Positions 25,971 through 34,999 of a DNA stretch of 64,000 nucleotides are shown in pieces. Positions within the stretch are counted from its first letter, which is position 1. Each line of letters starts with the position of its first letter. The notes under the pieces are model-generated. The model worked only from the letters and a program-made list of their open reading frames with translations, had not been told where the DNA came from and ran no database searches. Made by a program: the position numbers and the translations under genes. Source of the stretch: Paenibacillus sp. EZ-K15 (GTDB lineage: Bacteria > Bacillota > Bacilli > Paenibacillales > Paenibacillaceae); NCBI RefSeq assembly GCF_002573715.1, contig NZ_PDHM01000021.1, forward strand, positions 124,001 through 188,000, written 5' to 3'.

Positions 25971-27235
25971 AATCATCTAACCGAGTCATCATGTTAGGGG
26001 ATTGCCAGTCCTTTTACGCATCTGTTGAGAAAGCAGACCACCCAGAGTATAAAGGCCGCCCTTTGGTAGTTGCAGGGGATCCGGAAAGACGTTCAGGTAT
26101 CGTGTTGGCTGCTTGTCCACTTGCTAAAGAAAAAGGAATAACGACGGCAGAGAGATTAGGGGAAGCACTGTCAAAGTGTCCGGATCTTGTCGTCATTAAA
26201 CCTAGGATGCAGAAGTATATTGACGTTTCGATGCAAATCACGGAGATATATAAGAGCTATACCGATTTAGTTGAGCCTTACAGTATCGACGAGCAATTTT
26301 TAGACGTTACCGGTTCACTGCACCTATTCGGCACGCCCGATGAGTTAGCCACAACCATTCAGCGTCATGTTCTGGATGCTACGGGTGTTCACGCTCGCTT
26401 CGGCATCGGTGAAACCAAAATCCTTGCTAAAACCGCCTGTGACAACTACGCCAAGAAAAATCCGTCCGGCATCTACACGTTGTCCAAGGACTCGCTTGCG
26501 GATACCCTTTGGAAACTGCCCGTTAGCTGTATGTTTATGGCCGGCAGCAAGATGACCCGCCACTTTAACGTCATGGGGCTGCCCACGATCGGCAGCGTGG
26601 CTCAGACGCCTCTTGCTAAATTGAAGCAGATGATGCGCCGTAAATTCGGTAAAAATTCCGATATTTCAGCCGAGATGTACTGGCGAATTGCCAACGGAAT
26701 CGATGATAGCCCGGTAAGACCCGGCACTCACCAGGTTGACCCTAAATCGGTTGGACACATGATGACCCTCCCTCGGGATTATACCAAGCTGGAAGAAATT
26801 AAGGTTGTGCTGCTTGAGCTAACCGAGTTGGTTTGCCAGCGATGCCGCGGTCTTGGTTTTATGGGGCATGTTGTGTCGGTCGGTTGTATGGGGGCAGACT
26901 TTGACCGCCCTACGGGATTTAGCCGACAGATGAAGATGGAGGATCCATCGAATATTACGAATCAGGTTTACCGCTGGGCATGCCGGCTGCTTGAAACGTA
27001 TTGGGACGGCCTGCCGATTCGGCGGGTCGGTATTAGCTTGTCACAGTTTTCCCCGGATACGGAATACCAAATGTCATTGTTTGATACCGGACGGGAGCGG
27101 TCGATGGCACTTGAACGGGTGACCGATGCTCTCAAAAATAAATACGGGAATTCGGTTGTGATCCGAGCCGTATCCAAAACAGACGCAGGCCAAGCGCTGG
27201 ATCGATCAGCCAAGATAGGAGGACACTATAAATGA
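25967..27235 (+). CDS. uvrX: Y-family (UvrX/YqjW-type) translesion DNA polymerase
   Basis: 422 residues. Carries the ImpB/MucB/SamB palm with metal ligands in MLGDCQSFYAS (Asp12) and YSIDEQFLDV (about 103-112), where DinB has YSIDEAYLDV. A helix-hairpin-like region (MGLPTIGSVAQTP) and a little-finger domain follow. The C-terminus, SLFDTGRERSMALERVTDAL, is typical of Bacillus UvrX/YqjW. It copies past damaged bases in the SOS response. It overlaps both neighbours by four bases, and the LexA site is at 25531-25542. The family is also common on prophages, but there are no phage genes here. Confidence 0.9.
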   Translation: MKSSNRVIMLGDCQSFYASVEKADHPEYKGRPLVVAGDPERRSGIVLAACPLAKEKGITTAERLGEALSKCPDLVVIKPRMQKYIDVSMQITEIYKSYTDLVEPYSIDEQFLDVTGSLHLFGTPDELATTIQRHVLDATGVHARFGIGETKILAKTACDNYAKKNPSGIYTLSKDSLADTLWKLPVSCMFMAGSKMTRHFNVMGLPTIGSVAQTPLAKLKQMMRRKFGKNSDISAEMYWRIANGIDDSPVRPGTHQVDPKSVGHMMTLPRDYTKLEEIKVVLLELTELVCQRCRGLGFMGHVVSVGCMGADFDRPTGFSRQMKMEDPSNITNQVYRWACRLLETYWDGLPIRRVGISLSQFSPDTEYQMSLFDTGRERSMALERVTDALKNKYGNSVVIRAVSKTDAGQALDRSAKIGGHYK

Positions 27236-27576
27236 CAACACGAAAAAAGCTTGAGGGTAACGGGCTGTGGGAATCCAGTCGGATGATGCTGCCGGAACAC
27301 AAAGAAACCATCATTCGCAGACAACTGGAAGAGGGCAGGAAAGACCGGCCAACGCTGGATTCGCAGGAAATGGAATTAATCGAGAGTGCGCTCGCCGAGT
27401 CATTTCATGAACACCGCATGATTACCGTGAGGCTGTTCGATGAATATGAGGACACGGAATTAACAGGGATTGTCGTGCTGATCCATACGTTTAGACGTGA
27501 GATCAAACTATCCATGGCAGAAGAAGAATCGCGTTGGATTAAAATTGATGATATTACTTCCGCAAGCATATTTTGA
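27232..27576 (+). CDS. YolD-like family protein
   Basis: 114 residues, soluble. Matches YolD: the N-terminus reads GNGLWESSRMMLPEHKETI, about residues 10-28, and the C-terminal half is a small beta fold (GIVVLIHTFRREIKLSM...WIKIDDI). YolD proteins accompany UvrX-type polymerases and have been proposed as UmuD-like partners; that role is not proven. Overlaps the polymerase stop by four bases and is the last gene of the SOS operon. Confidence 0.85.
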   Translation: MTTRKKLEGNGLWESSRMMLPEHKETIIRRQLEEGRKDRPTLDSQEMELIESALAESFHEHRMITVRLFDEYEDTELTGIVVLIHTFRREIKLSMAEEESRWIKIDDITSASIF

Positions 27577-27730
27577 AAAAGAACGCTTGTCGGAATGTAA
27601 AACAAACCATTGTAGATAACTGCCCGTTAGCATAATGGGCTGCCGAGGTCGATTGAGACTAGAAAATCGTCTAATCGGTTATGAATATGAGTTCTTGTCC
27701 TCAGCTCGAGAGAAGAACTTAACATCGTTA

Positions 27731-27801
27731 AAATAAAAAAACGCCTACTTGGCGATAAAAAAGCGAACGATGATTTTCCTAAGGAAGATTCGTTCGCTTT
27801 T
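27731..27801. terminator. Two stem-loops between converging operons
   Basis: Hairpin 1: CGCC / GGCG (27742-27754) with a T-rich run on the minus strand. Hairpin 2: 12-bp outer stem AAAAGCGAACGA (27759-27770) with 27790-27801, followed by T residues on both strands. They end the plus-strand SOS operon and the minus-strand 28436-27810 pair. 27577-27730 holds no gene. Confidence 0.75.
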
Positions 27802-27809
27802 GTTTTGGG

Positions 27810-27893
27810 CTAGTATTTATTCGTAGGTATTTCCTGCGCAAAACTAACTGTTACTGCCAACACTAAAACCACCAATAAAGATCGTTTTTTCAA
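27810..27893 (-). CDS. Possible 27-residue secreted (Phr-like) peptide
   Basis: Short ORF with TTG start at 27893 and a strong AGGGGAGGGGG ribosome site. It begins KKRSLLVVLVLAVTVSFA, a basic end plus a hydrophobic core as in a signal peptide, and ends QEIPTNKY. This architecture (tiny exported precursor with a short C-terminal tail) resembles Phr, PapR and AimP signalling prepeptides. No Rap, PlcR or AimR receptor is in the window, so the role is open. It lies 60 bases after the secreted protein 27954-28436 and before terminators. Confidence 0.5.
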   Translation of the reverse strand: MKKRSLLVVLVLAVTVSFAQEIPTNKY

Positions 27894-27953
27894 TTTACCC
27901 CCTCCCCTTTTCTATATCACACACCTTTTATACAAAAATAAGGAAATGATGCT

Positions 27954-28436
27954 TTAATCCTCATATTTCACATTCTTATTATATTCAACTTTCTTATATG
28001 TTGGAGAAGAGGGGTTCATATCAATAATCACTGTTTTTAATTGCAATTTATATTTACCGTTTTTGAAATCAACATTATACGTTACAGGTGGAAGTTCACC
28101 ATTTGCCGTTTCTTCTACTTTCACAGAGACTTTAATACTTCTAGGGTCGGTGTCATCTACTGAAGTAATCTCGAAATCTTTTACGTGATTGTGAGTGTTA
28201 TTTAGGATTGTTCTTTCCAGTGCAGTTTTTTCATCTTTATATATGTGATTATCAGAGATTTTTATTGCATCTTCAAAATTACCAGTTTGTAAATCACTAA
28301 AATATCTTTCTACGACAGCAACTGCCTCGGTCTTTGGATTCTCGGGCAGTTTTAATGCATTATTTGCACTTGCATAACTTAAAGCAGATGCTATAATGCC
28401 GACTGCAATAAAACTAACTATAAATTTTGATCTCAT
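27954..28436 (-). CDS. Secreted NTF2-like (DUF4878-like) protein
   Basis: 160 residues. Signal peptide of about 24 residues (SKFIVSFIAVGIIASALSYASA), then an alpha/beta domain with the DUF4878-like pattern: VVERYFSDLQTGNFEDAIKI at residues about 42-61, then beta strands (DFEITSVDD, SIKVSVKVEE, TYNVDFKNGKYKLQ). No lipobox is present. ATG 28436 is preceded by AAGGAG at spacing 10. Function unknown. It appears to be co-transcribed with the 27-residue peptide downstream. Confidence 0.6.
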   Translation of the reverse strand: MRSKFIVSFIAVGIIASALSYASANNALKLPENPKTEAVAVVERYFSDLQTGNFEDAIKISDNHIYKDEKTALERTILNNTHNHVKDFEITSVDDTDPRSIKVSVKVEETANGELPPVTYNVDFKNGKYKLQLKTVIIDMNPSSPTYKKVEYNKNVKYED

Positions 28437-28846
28437 GTTTTCCCATCTCCTTAGCCTTATTCTAGGTTCTCATATATATAAACATCCATATGTACTAAAA
28501 GTTGGTTTTTTTAGTGAGTTGCTCACCTTTATTTACCCGATCGGGTCATAAATTCGAGTTCGAAGGTCTGCTCCGTGGGGAAATCTTCCTAGGCTAAAGC
28601 TTATTACTGCTTCTGGGCTCATGGTAGCAGCTCTTCTTCTAACAGCAAGAGGGGAGCCTGTCGCAAGATCTAAGATCTTTTGGGACAGCCTCATTTTCTT
28701 TTGCCTATACCCCATAAAATCATTCGAATCTAACGTTTGTTGACTATAGTATCAAGTTTGTTATCTGGAAGCAGCGAATCTTCCTCTTATACAATGAAAC
28801 TACTAGGTGCACGACAAGCGAGATATCACCGTAAGGAGTGACAGAC
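28437..28846. other. Non-coding gap with an IS-end-like hairpin
   Basis: No supported gene. It holds an imperfect stem-loop at 28654-28692 (GAGCCTGTC against GGACAGCCTC, inner AAGATCT/AGATCTT, then a T-rich ATTTTCTTTT), which looks like the GAGGCTGTCCC-type end of Bacillota insertion sequences or a terminator. A small hairpin, GTGAG/CTCAC, lies near 28514-28528. The promoter of the importer operon 28847-32332 must lie toward the right end; no clear -35/-10 pair was found. Confidence 0.4.
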
Positions 28847-29803
28847 ATGAGCTCTACAACCGAATCAAAAGATAAACGAAAGCGTTTACGAATACGCTGG
28901 CACAAGCAGGATACGGAACTTACCCTCTTGGCGTTGCCGACCACGATTTGGTACATCCTGTTTAGTTTCTTACCGATGTTCGGGATCATTATCGCCTTCA
29001 AAAATTTCAAGATTAGCGGCGGCTTCTTGAGCAATGTGTTTAACAGTCCATGGGTCGGCCTCAAAAACTTCGAATTTTTATTCAAATCAAATGACGCTTG
29101 GATCATTATTCGCAACACCATTGGATACAACATTGTGTTTATCGTACTGGGGATTGTTCTGCCCGTTCTATTCGCGATTATGATCGGACTCCTCCACAGC
29201 CGCAAAGCGAGCAAAGTCTATCAGACGATGATGTTCCTCCCCTATTTCCTATCCTGGGTAGTCGTATCTGCGGTAGGCTGGGCATTCTTAAGCTTCGATA
29301 AAGGGATTGTCAATCAAATGCTCGTCAGTATGGGCAGCGATCCGATTAACTGGTATATGGAGCCGAAATATTGGCCATTGTTCTTGATTCTCTTGAATGT
29401 CTGGAAGGGCCTGGGCTATGGCATGGTCATTTATTTGGCAACCATCACGAGCATTGACAGCACCTATTATGAAGCAGCTGTTATTGATGGCGCTTCGATT
29501 TGGCAGCAGACGAGATTTATTACACTGCCCATGCTCAAGCTGGTGATCGTCATGATGTTCATACTGGCCGTCGGGCGGATATTTTACACTGATTTCGGCT
29601 TGTTCTATCAGGTCACGCGAGATTCCAATTCGCTGTTCAACGTGGCAACCACCATCGATGTCATGGTGTATAAGCAACTGAAAACCGCCACCGTAGGGAT
29701 GGCATCCGCAGCCGCATTCGTACAGTCTGTTCTGGGATGCGCAACGATTCTGATCGCTAACTGGATTGTTCGCAGAATCGATCCGGATAGCGCGATGATG
29801 TAA
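28847..29803 (+). CDS. Carbohydrate ABC transporter permease, LplB type
   Basis: 318 residues with six predicted spans (first at about 31-52). EAA loop YEAAVIDGASIWQQTRFITLP. ATG 28847 lies eight bases after AAGGAG; an in-frame GTG at 28838 overlaps that ribosome site. It is the first gene of the importer 28847-32332 (LplB, LplC and lipoprotein), followed by a YesM/YesN-type sensor pair. It forms the channel with 29816-30745 for an unidentified sugar. Confidence 0.92.
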   Translation: MSSTTESKDKRKRLRIRWHKQDTELTLLALPTTIWYILFSFLPMFGIIIAFKNFKISGGFLSNVFNSPWVGLKNFEFLFKSNDAWIIIRNTIGYNIVFIVLGIVLPVLFAIMIGLLHSRKASKVYQTMMFLPYFLSWVVVSAVGWAFLSFDKGIVNQMLVSMGSDPINWYMEPKYWPLFLILLNVWKGLGYGMVIYLATITSIDSTYYEAAVIDGASIWQQTRFITLPMLKLVIVMMFILAVGRIFYTDFGLFYQVTRDSNSLFNVATTIDVMVYKQLKTATVGMASAAAFVQSVLGCATILIANWIVRRIDPDSAMM

Positions 29804-29815
29804 GGAGGCAAGACG

Positions 29816-30745
29816 ATGACACCGAAAACCACTTACGAGACAGGCCTTGAGAAGTTTAACCGTACAAACAAAGCCGTCAACCTGTTCTTCAACCTGATAT
29901 TTATCATCTTGGCTCTGCTCTGCGTCATACCTGTAGTTGTTGTTCTGTCCATTTCCTTCTCCAGTGAGGAGTCCATCCGTGAGACCGGATATCATCTGCT
30001 GCCGGTTGCTCTGTCGGCTGAGGCTTACGTCTATATCGTCAAGCAGGGAACGATGATTCTGCGAGCGCTCGGCGTATCCGCCCTCGTTACCGTGGTCGGT
30101 ACCGTGCTCGGCGTATTGCTTACCGCCTCCATGGGTTATGTGCTCTCTCGCCCAAACTACAAGCTGAGGGGCTTTCTGACCTGGGTGGTATTCATCCCCA
30201 TGGTATTCAATGGCGGCTTGGTGTCCAGCTACTTCATTAATACCAATTTATTAGGACTCAAGGATAGCATCTGGGCACTAATACTGCCGCTAGCCGTTTC
30301 ATCGTTCAACGTAATTATATGTAAAACCTTCTTCAAGAGCACGATTCCCGATGGGCTGATCGAATCTGCTGAAATCGATGGTGCCAGCCAGCTGCGAATC
30401 TTCTTCTCCATCATCCTGCCGATCTCGCTGCCGGTCATCGCAACCATCGGCCTGTTTCTCTGCTTTGCTTACTGGAATGACTGGTTCCAATCGATGCTCT
30501 ATATCGACAACCAGAACCTGTATTCCCTGCAAGCGCTGCTCAACAGCTTAATGAGTAATGTAGACGCACTCGCGAAGAATGCAGCAAGTATGGGCGTGAG
30601 CTACGCCATGCTCGTTGCCACGATGCCGAAGGAATCAGCCCGTATGGCTGTCGCCATTCTCATCGTGCTGCCTGTAGCATTTGCCTACCCTTTCTTCCAG
30701 AAGTATTTTATTTCCGGATTGACGGTCGGCGCCGTGAAAGGCTAA
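29816..30745 (+). CDS. Carbohydrate ABC transporter permease, LplC/YtcP type
   Basis: 309 residues. Six predicted spans, EAA loop IESAEIDGASQLRIFFSIILP, and the family tail KYFISGLTVGAVKG. A GGAGG ribosome site precedes ATG 29816, 12 bases after the LplB-type stop. Second half of the channel. Confidence 0.92.
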   Translation: MTPKTTYETGLEKFNRTNKAVNLFFNLIFIILALLCVIPVVVVLSISFSSEESIRETGYHLLPVALSAEAYVYIVKQGTMILRALGVSALVTVVGTVLGVLLTASMGYVLSRPNYKLRGFLTWVVFIPMVFNGGLVSSYFINTNLLGLKDSIWALILPLAVSSFNVIICKTFFKSTIPDGLIESAEIDGASQLRIFFSIILPISLPVIATIGLFLCFAYWNDWFQSMLYIDNQNLYSLQALLNSLMSNVDALAKNAASMGVSYAMLVATMPKESARMAVAILIVLPVAFAYPFFQKYFISGLTVGAVKG

Positions 30746-30835
30746 TGACGAAATAAGCCAAGAAAAAACTTGGTTTATGATAGATCACACTGTACAACTC
30801 TTAAGCGATTTAACTTCAATGAGGGGGAATTTGGA

Positions 30836-32332
30836 ATGAAGAGAGCTCTTAAGTTCATCTCTACACTGTGCGTACTGGCACTCATGTTGACCGCTTTAGC
30901 AGCCTGCGGCGGCTCGAAGTCTCCAGCTACAACGGATGGATCCAAGGCGACAACCGACACGCCGAAGGACAACACCGAAACAAGCAAGGATATTCCGACG
31001 TTGACCTGGTGGACCATCGGCGGCCAAGTGCCGAACAATTTCAGCAAAGCGGTTGATGCCATGAATGCCTACACGGCCGAGAAGATTGGCGTGAAGGTCG
31101 ACATCAAGGTAGCCAGCTGGGGAGAATGGGATACCAAAATGAACACCATCGTGAATACCGGCGAGCCCTTCGACATCATGTTCACGAACAGCGGTAAATA
31201 CAGCAAGCAAGTAGCGATGGGCGCATTTGCCGATATTACGGATCTGGTTCAGAGCGAAACGCCCGACTTGTACAAACTGATTCCCGAAAAGGTATGGGAG
31301 GGCACAAAAATCGGCGGCAAATATTATTCCGTTCCGACGTACAAGGATTCAGCGCTAACGCAATACTGGGTATTCGATGATAAGTATGTGCAAAAGTACA
31401 GCATCGACATGAATAATATCAAAACGCTGCAGGATCTGGATAAACCTCTCCATGACATGAAGGCTGGCGAAGGCAAAAGCTTCTATCCGCTGCCAATGAC
31501 GCAAGGTGAAGGCTTGAACGGTTTCTTTAACGAATATGACGATTTAACGCTAGGCTTCCCTCCTATCGGCGTAAAAGCGGACGATGCAGCACGCACGGTC
31601 GTCTCTGTTCTCGAGCAGCCTGATGTCATGGCTAATCTGAAGCTCCTGCACCAATGGTATCAGGATGGCATCATCAACCCGGATGCTCCGACGAAAACGG
31701 AGAACGACAAAGGCAGACCGTTCTTTGCAGCCCAGGCATTCCCGGGAGCCGAGGTCAGCTGGCAAATCAATGACGCCGTTGAAAAGTATAATATGGTTCA
31801 GCATTATGGGCCTATTTATACCACCAGTACGATCCAAGGCTCGCTCAATGCGATTTCGGCAAATTCGAAATATCAGAAGGAAGCTTTGAAATATCTTGAA
31901 TTAGTGAACACGGATCCTAAACTTCGCAATATGCTGGCATTCGGCGAGATAGGCGTAGACTACAACAATGTTGATGGCGAAAAGGTGATTGAGCGTACAT
32001 CCGATACTTGGCCGCTGGCTGCCTACACACAAGGCACATTCTTTAATTTGGCGGTGACCAAAGGCGCTCCTGAAGATCAATGGGAACAGGTTAAAAAGCT
32101 GAACGATGCAGCGACCTCTTCTACGATCTTAGGCTTTGCGCTGGACATCACCGATCTTCAGACCGAAGTAGCGAATTGCCAAGCGGTATGGGATAAATAC
32201 AAATATGAGCTGATCACGGGCGCATCCGATCCGGAGAAAATGGTGCCGAAGATTACGGCTGAATTAAAGTCAGCCGGCATGGATACGATTATGCAAGCTG
32301 CCCAAGAGCAAATCAACAATTACTTCAAGTAA
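30836..32332 (+). CDS. Solute-binding lipoprotein with DUF3502-type tail
   Basis: 498 residues. Signal peptide with lipobox Cys24 (ALAAC), a Ser/Thr/Lys-rich linker, then the binding fold (LTWWTIGGQVPNNFSKAVDA, early). The DUF3502-like C-terminal segment starts near residue 430 (LGFALDITDLQTEVANCQAV). The start is ATG 30836 behind GAGGGGG; upstream in-frame codons lack a ribosome site. It serves permeases 28847 and 29816. A related lipoprotein (35000-36523) lies beyond the sensor genes. Confidence 0.92.
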   Translation: MKRALKFISTLCVLALMLTALAACGGSKSPATTDGSKATTDTPKDNTETSKDIPTLTWWTIGGQVPNNFSKAVDAMNAYTAEKIGVKVDIKVASWGEWDTKMNTIVNTGEPFDIMFTNSGKYSKQVAMGAFADITDLVQSETPDLYKLIPEKVWEGTKIGGKYYSVPTYKDSALTQYWVFDDKYVQKYSIDMNNIKTLQDLDKPLHDMKAGEGKSFYPLPMTQGEGLNGFFNEYDDLTLGFPPIGVKADDAARTVVSVLEQPDVMANLKLLHQWYQDGIINPDAPTKTENDKGRPFFAAQAFPGAEVSWQINDAVEKYNMVQHYGPIYTTSTIQGSLNAISANSKYQKEALKYLELVNTDPKLRNMLAFGEIGVDYNNVDGEKVIERTSDTWPLAAYTQGTFFNLAVTKGAPEDQWEQVKKLNDAATSSTILGFALDITDLQTEVANCQAVWDKYKYELITGASDPEKMVPKITAELKSAGMDTIMQAAQEQINNYFK

Positions 32333-32345
32333 GATTACATTCAAC

Positions 32346-32384
32346 GCATCCCTTAATGAGGCTCTCTTAAGGGGTGCTTTTTCC
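32346..32384 (+). terminator. Terminator after the importer genes
   Basis: Stem GCATCCCTTAA (32346-32356) with TTAAGGGGTGC (32367-32377; one G-T pair), then TTTTTCC. It lies 13 bp after the lipoprotein stop. Partial read-through into the kinase gene is possible. Confidence 0.8.
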
Positions 32385-32469
32385 TTACGATCTATGAAGC
32401 TAGGCGTTAATCGTGTTAAATTGAGATATAGCAACTTGTTTCAACGACCTGCTGCAATCGAGGTGTCAT

Positions 32470-34233
32470 ATGGGCTCTTTTTTGCAAATCAAAATTTATC
32501 GTCACAAGTTTATTGCCTATGTCATCTTCGTCGTGGCCATCGGGATCACGCTTGGTACGCTGACCTGTGCCATGCTGCTGAATCAATGGGTTGGCAACTC
32601 CCGGATCGAGGCGGCTAATGCCTTCTCGCGTATAGAGAATGAGCTGCAGTATGATGCCGACCGCATTGAGGCTTACATGCAGCGTATTTACTCCAATACA
32701 GGTCTGATGGATGATGCGCGCAGCTTTTTAAGCAGCAGTGCTGAGGGATACTTAACCAGCAGGCTGCAGAACAGCCAATTCTCACAGCCGCTGGTTTCTT
32801 TTCCGGAGGATGTGAAGACCTATCTGTACAGCTGGGCGCAGGGTGAAATCACGCAGATAAGCACGCATACCGACAAGTACGGCAATGTCGTCCGTTTTAA
32901 TGATAACGGAATTGCAAGCTTTACCTTCGGGCTTCCGAATACGGATGAAACTTTTCGCGACACCCTGATGAAGGGATTCGTATATCGCAAGAAACTGTCG
33001 GATCCCACGTCAGGTCCCCAGGAATTCGGTGAGCTGCGCTTCTTGGTCAGCAGTGAGCAAATCTTTAAATCCGTTCAAAGCTTCCGATTGGGTAATGCGG
33101 CTGCAGTTAGTCCTTCCGGTGAAATATATCTGATCGGTAACGGACAGGACCAGGACCTGGAAGAACTATCCCGACTAGCAGCGGCGAATGGACGCAGTCA
33201 CGGCATTATTTCTAAAGGTGTTCTGAAGCATATCTTTTTTGTCTCCTTTCCATCCACCAAGTTTAATTTCAAATTCGTCAGCATCATCGATTTATCCATG
33301 CTCATCCGTCAGCATGCCGGGATGCTGATCACCATCTTTCTGATCGTATTGACGGCCATGATTAGTGTGCTTCTACTCATTGCCTACAATATGCGGGATG
33401 ATGCCCTCTTCCTGCGCCGCATCATTCAATCGATTGGACGTGTGAAGATGGCCAATTTTACACCTAACCGCCCTGCCCGCTACCGTCGGAATGAATACGG
33501 CATGATCGCCCGGGAATTGGACGATATGATTCAGCAGCTGGATAAGCATATCCGGAATGAATATCTGTTAAAGATCAAACAGCAGGAAACCGAAATGAAA
33601 GCGCTTCAACACCAAATTAACCCTCATTTTTTATACAATACGTTAGAGGTTATCCGCTCCACGGCTCTTGTCAATCAGGACCGGGACACCGCTGACGCCA
33701 TTGCAACGCTGGGGACGCTCTATCGTGAAATCGTCAAAAAAGAAAATATCATCTCGATTGCCAGCGAGCTGGAATTGCTGCAGAAGTACTTGGAGATTAT
33801 GGAGTTTAAGTATCCCGAGCGCTTTTATTATCAAGTCAATGTAGAGCCGGCGCTGCTCCTCATCCCTACCGTGAAATTCTGGATGCAGCCTTTGGCTGAG
33901 AATTTTTTCATCCATGGCTTTAACGCGAATCATGAGTTTAATTTGTATGTCGTTAATGGCTTTGAAGCCGAAGACTGTTATGTACTGGAATTCGTGGACA
34001 ACGGACGCGGTATTCCTCCGGAGCGTTTACATACCGTTCGAAGCACACTGTCTAATCATGATGAACCTTCTTCCAATAGTATCGGGCTGCGCAACGTATA
34101 TACGCGCCTTCACTTTTTCTACGGGAACGGCTTTTCGATCGAGATTGCGAATAATGAGGAAGCTGGAGTCAACATTTCCGTGCGGATTTCAAAAGAGGTG
34201 ATTGAACATGTACAAACTGATGATTGTGGATGA
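32470..34233 (+). CDS. Sensor histidine kinase, YesM (LytS-like) type
   Basis: 587 residues. First span at about 14-38, extracellular sensor of about 245 residues, second span (about 284-305), HAMP-like linker. The His_kinase domain has HQINPHFLYNTLE (His386), followed by an ATPase with FVDNGRGIPPE (about 505) and a G2-like SNSIGLRNVYTRL. It phosphorylates the regulator 34208-34969, whose start overlaps its end by 26 bases. In this class the sensor commonly detects a sugar, sometimes through a binding protein, and activates adjacent importer genes. Confidence 0.9.
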   Translation: MGSFLQIKIYRHKFIAYVIFVVAIGITLGTLTCAMLLNQWVGNSRIEAANAFSRIENELQYDADRIEAYMQRIYSNTGLMDDARSFLSSSAEGYLTSRLQNSQFSQPLVSFPEDVKTYLYSWAQGEITQISTHTDKYGNVVRFNDNGIASFTFGLPNTDETFRDTLMKGFVYRKKLSDPTSGPQEFGELRFLVSSEQIFKSVQSFRLGNAAAVSPSGEIYLIGNGQDQDLEELSRLAAANGRSHGIISKGVLKHIFFVSFPSTKFNFKFVSIIDLSMLIRQHAGMLITIFLIVLTAMISVLLLIAYNMRDDALFLRRIIQSIGRVKMANFTPNRPARYRRNEYGMIARELDDMIQQLDKHIRNEYLLKIKQQETEMKALQHQINPHFLYNTLEVIRSTALVNQDRDTADAIATLGTLYREIVKKENIISIASELELLQKYLEIMEFKYPERFYYQVNVEPALLLIPTVKFWMQPLAENFFIHGFNANHEFNLYVVNGFEAEDCYVLEFVDNGRGIPPERLHTVRSTLSNHDEPSSNSIGLRNVYTRLHFFYGNGFSIEIANNEEAGVNISVRISKEVIEHVQTDDCG

Positions 34234-34969
34234 CGAACCTCAGATTCTGGAGGGAATGAAGCGAATCCTGGATTGGAAACAATACGGATTTGGTCGGATC
34301 GAAACCTGCGAATCCACGGAGGAGGCCATGTCCAAAACGGTCGACCTGCTGCCGGATGTCGCCATATTCGATGTTTGCATTGGCAAGGAGCTTGGATATG
34401 AAGCGATCCGCAGGCTGAACGAATTTCAAATTTCTACGAAATATATCATTATGAGCGGCTATAGTGAATTTACATATGCCCAGGAAGCCATTCGCTGTGG
34501 CGTCAAAGACTATCTGCTCAAGCCTATAGAACGCACCAAGCTGCAGCAAGTGATTGAGAAGATCATCGTTGAGGATCTGGGCGGTTCGATAGGTAACAGG
34601 AATAGCGAAAGCCTGAACAAGGACCCGGTATTAGGTGTAAGCTATGACAGCTTATCCAAGCTGGTCAACCGTATCCTGCTGATGATCAGGACAGAGTATA
34701 CTCAGAATATAACCTTGAAATCCGTAGCGGAGCGTTTTCAGATGAACAGCACTTATCTTGGACAACTATTTCTTAAAGAAACCGCCATGAAGTTTTCCGA
34801 ATACCTCATGGCTTACCGAATGCTTCTTGCACAAGAACGAATTCAATCGACAGATGAGAAGATTTCCTACATCGCATTTTCCGTCGGCTACAACAATCTC
34901 AACTATTTCTATACGCACTTTCACAGCTTTTTCGGAAAATCTCCTTCTGAACTGCGGGGAAAAGGTTAA
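34208..34969 (+). CDS. AraC-type response regulator (YesN-like, short form)
   Basis: 253 residues. The receiver has VDDEP (Asp8/9), phospho-acceptor Asp55 (VAIFDVCIGKEL) and KP near residue 105. A linker of only about 35 residues joins it to the AraC double helix-turn-helix (ITLKSVAERFQMNSTYLGQLF and ISYIAFSVGYNNLNYFYTHF). Typical YesN proteins are about twice as long, with a large middle region. ATG 34208 lies seven bases after GAGGTG. It most likely activates the importer 28847-32332 and lipoprotein 35000-36523. Confidence 0.9.
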   Translation: MYKLMIVDDEPQILEGMKRILDWKQYGFGRIETCESTEEAMSKTVDLLPDVAIFDVCIGKELGYEAIRRLNEFQISTKYIIMSGYSEFTYAQEAIRCGVKDYLLKPIERTKLQQVIEKIIVEDLGGSIGNRNSESLNKDPVLGVSYDSLSKLVNRILLMIRTEYTQNITLKSVAERFQMNSTYLGQLFLKETAMKFSEYLMAYRMLLAQERIQSTDEKISYIAFSVGYNNLNYFYTHFHSFFGKSPSELRGKG

Positions 34970-34999
34970 CAACAAACGCGGCGAAAAAGGAGGATACCG

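Noticed and set aside
28533..28715. 60-codon minus-strand frame in the 28.5-kb gap
   Set aside because: Low-complexity, no ribosome site; it covers the stem-loop at 28654-28692.
28744..29214. 156-codon minus-strand frame opposite the LplB-type permease
   Set aside because: Antisense to a permease with correct start, EAA loop and operon context.
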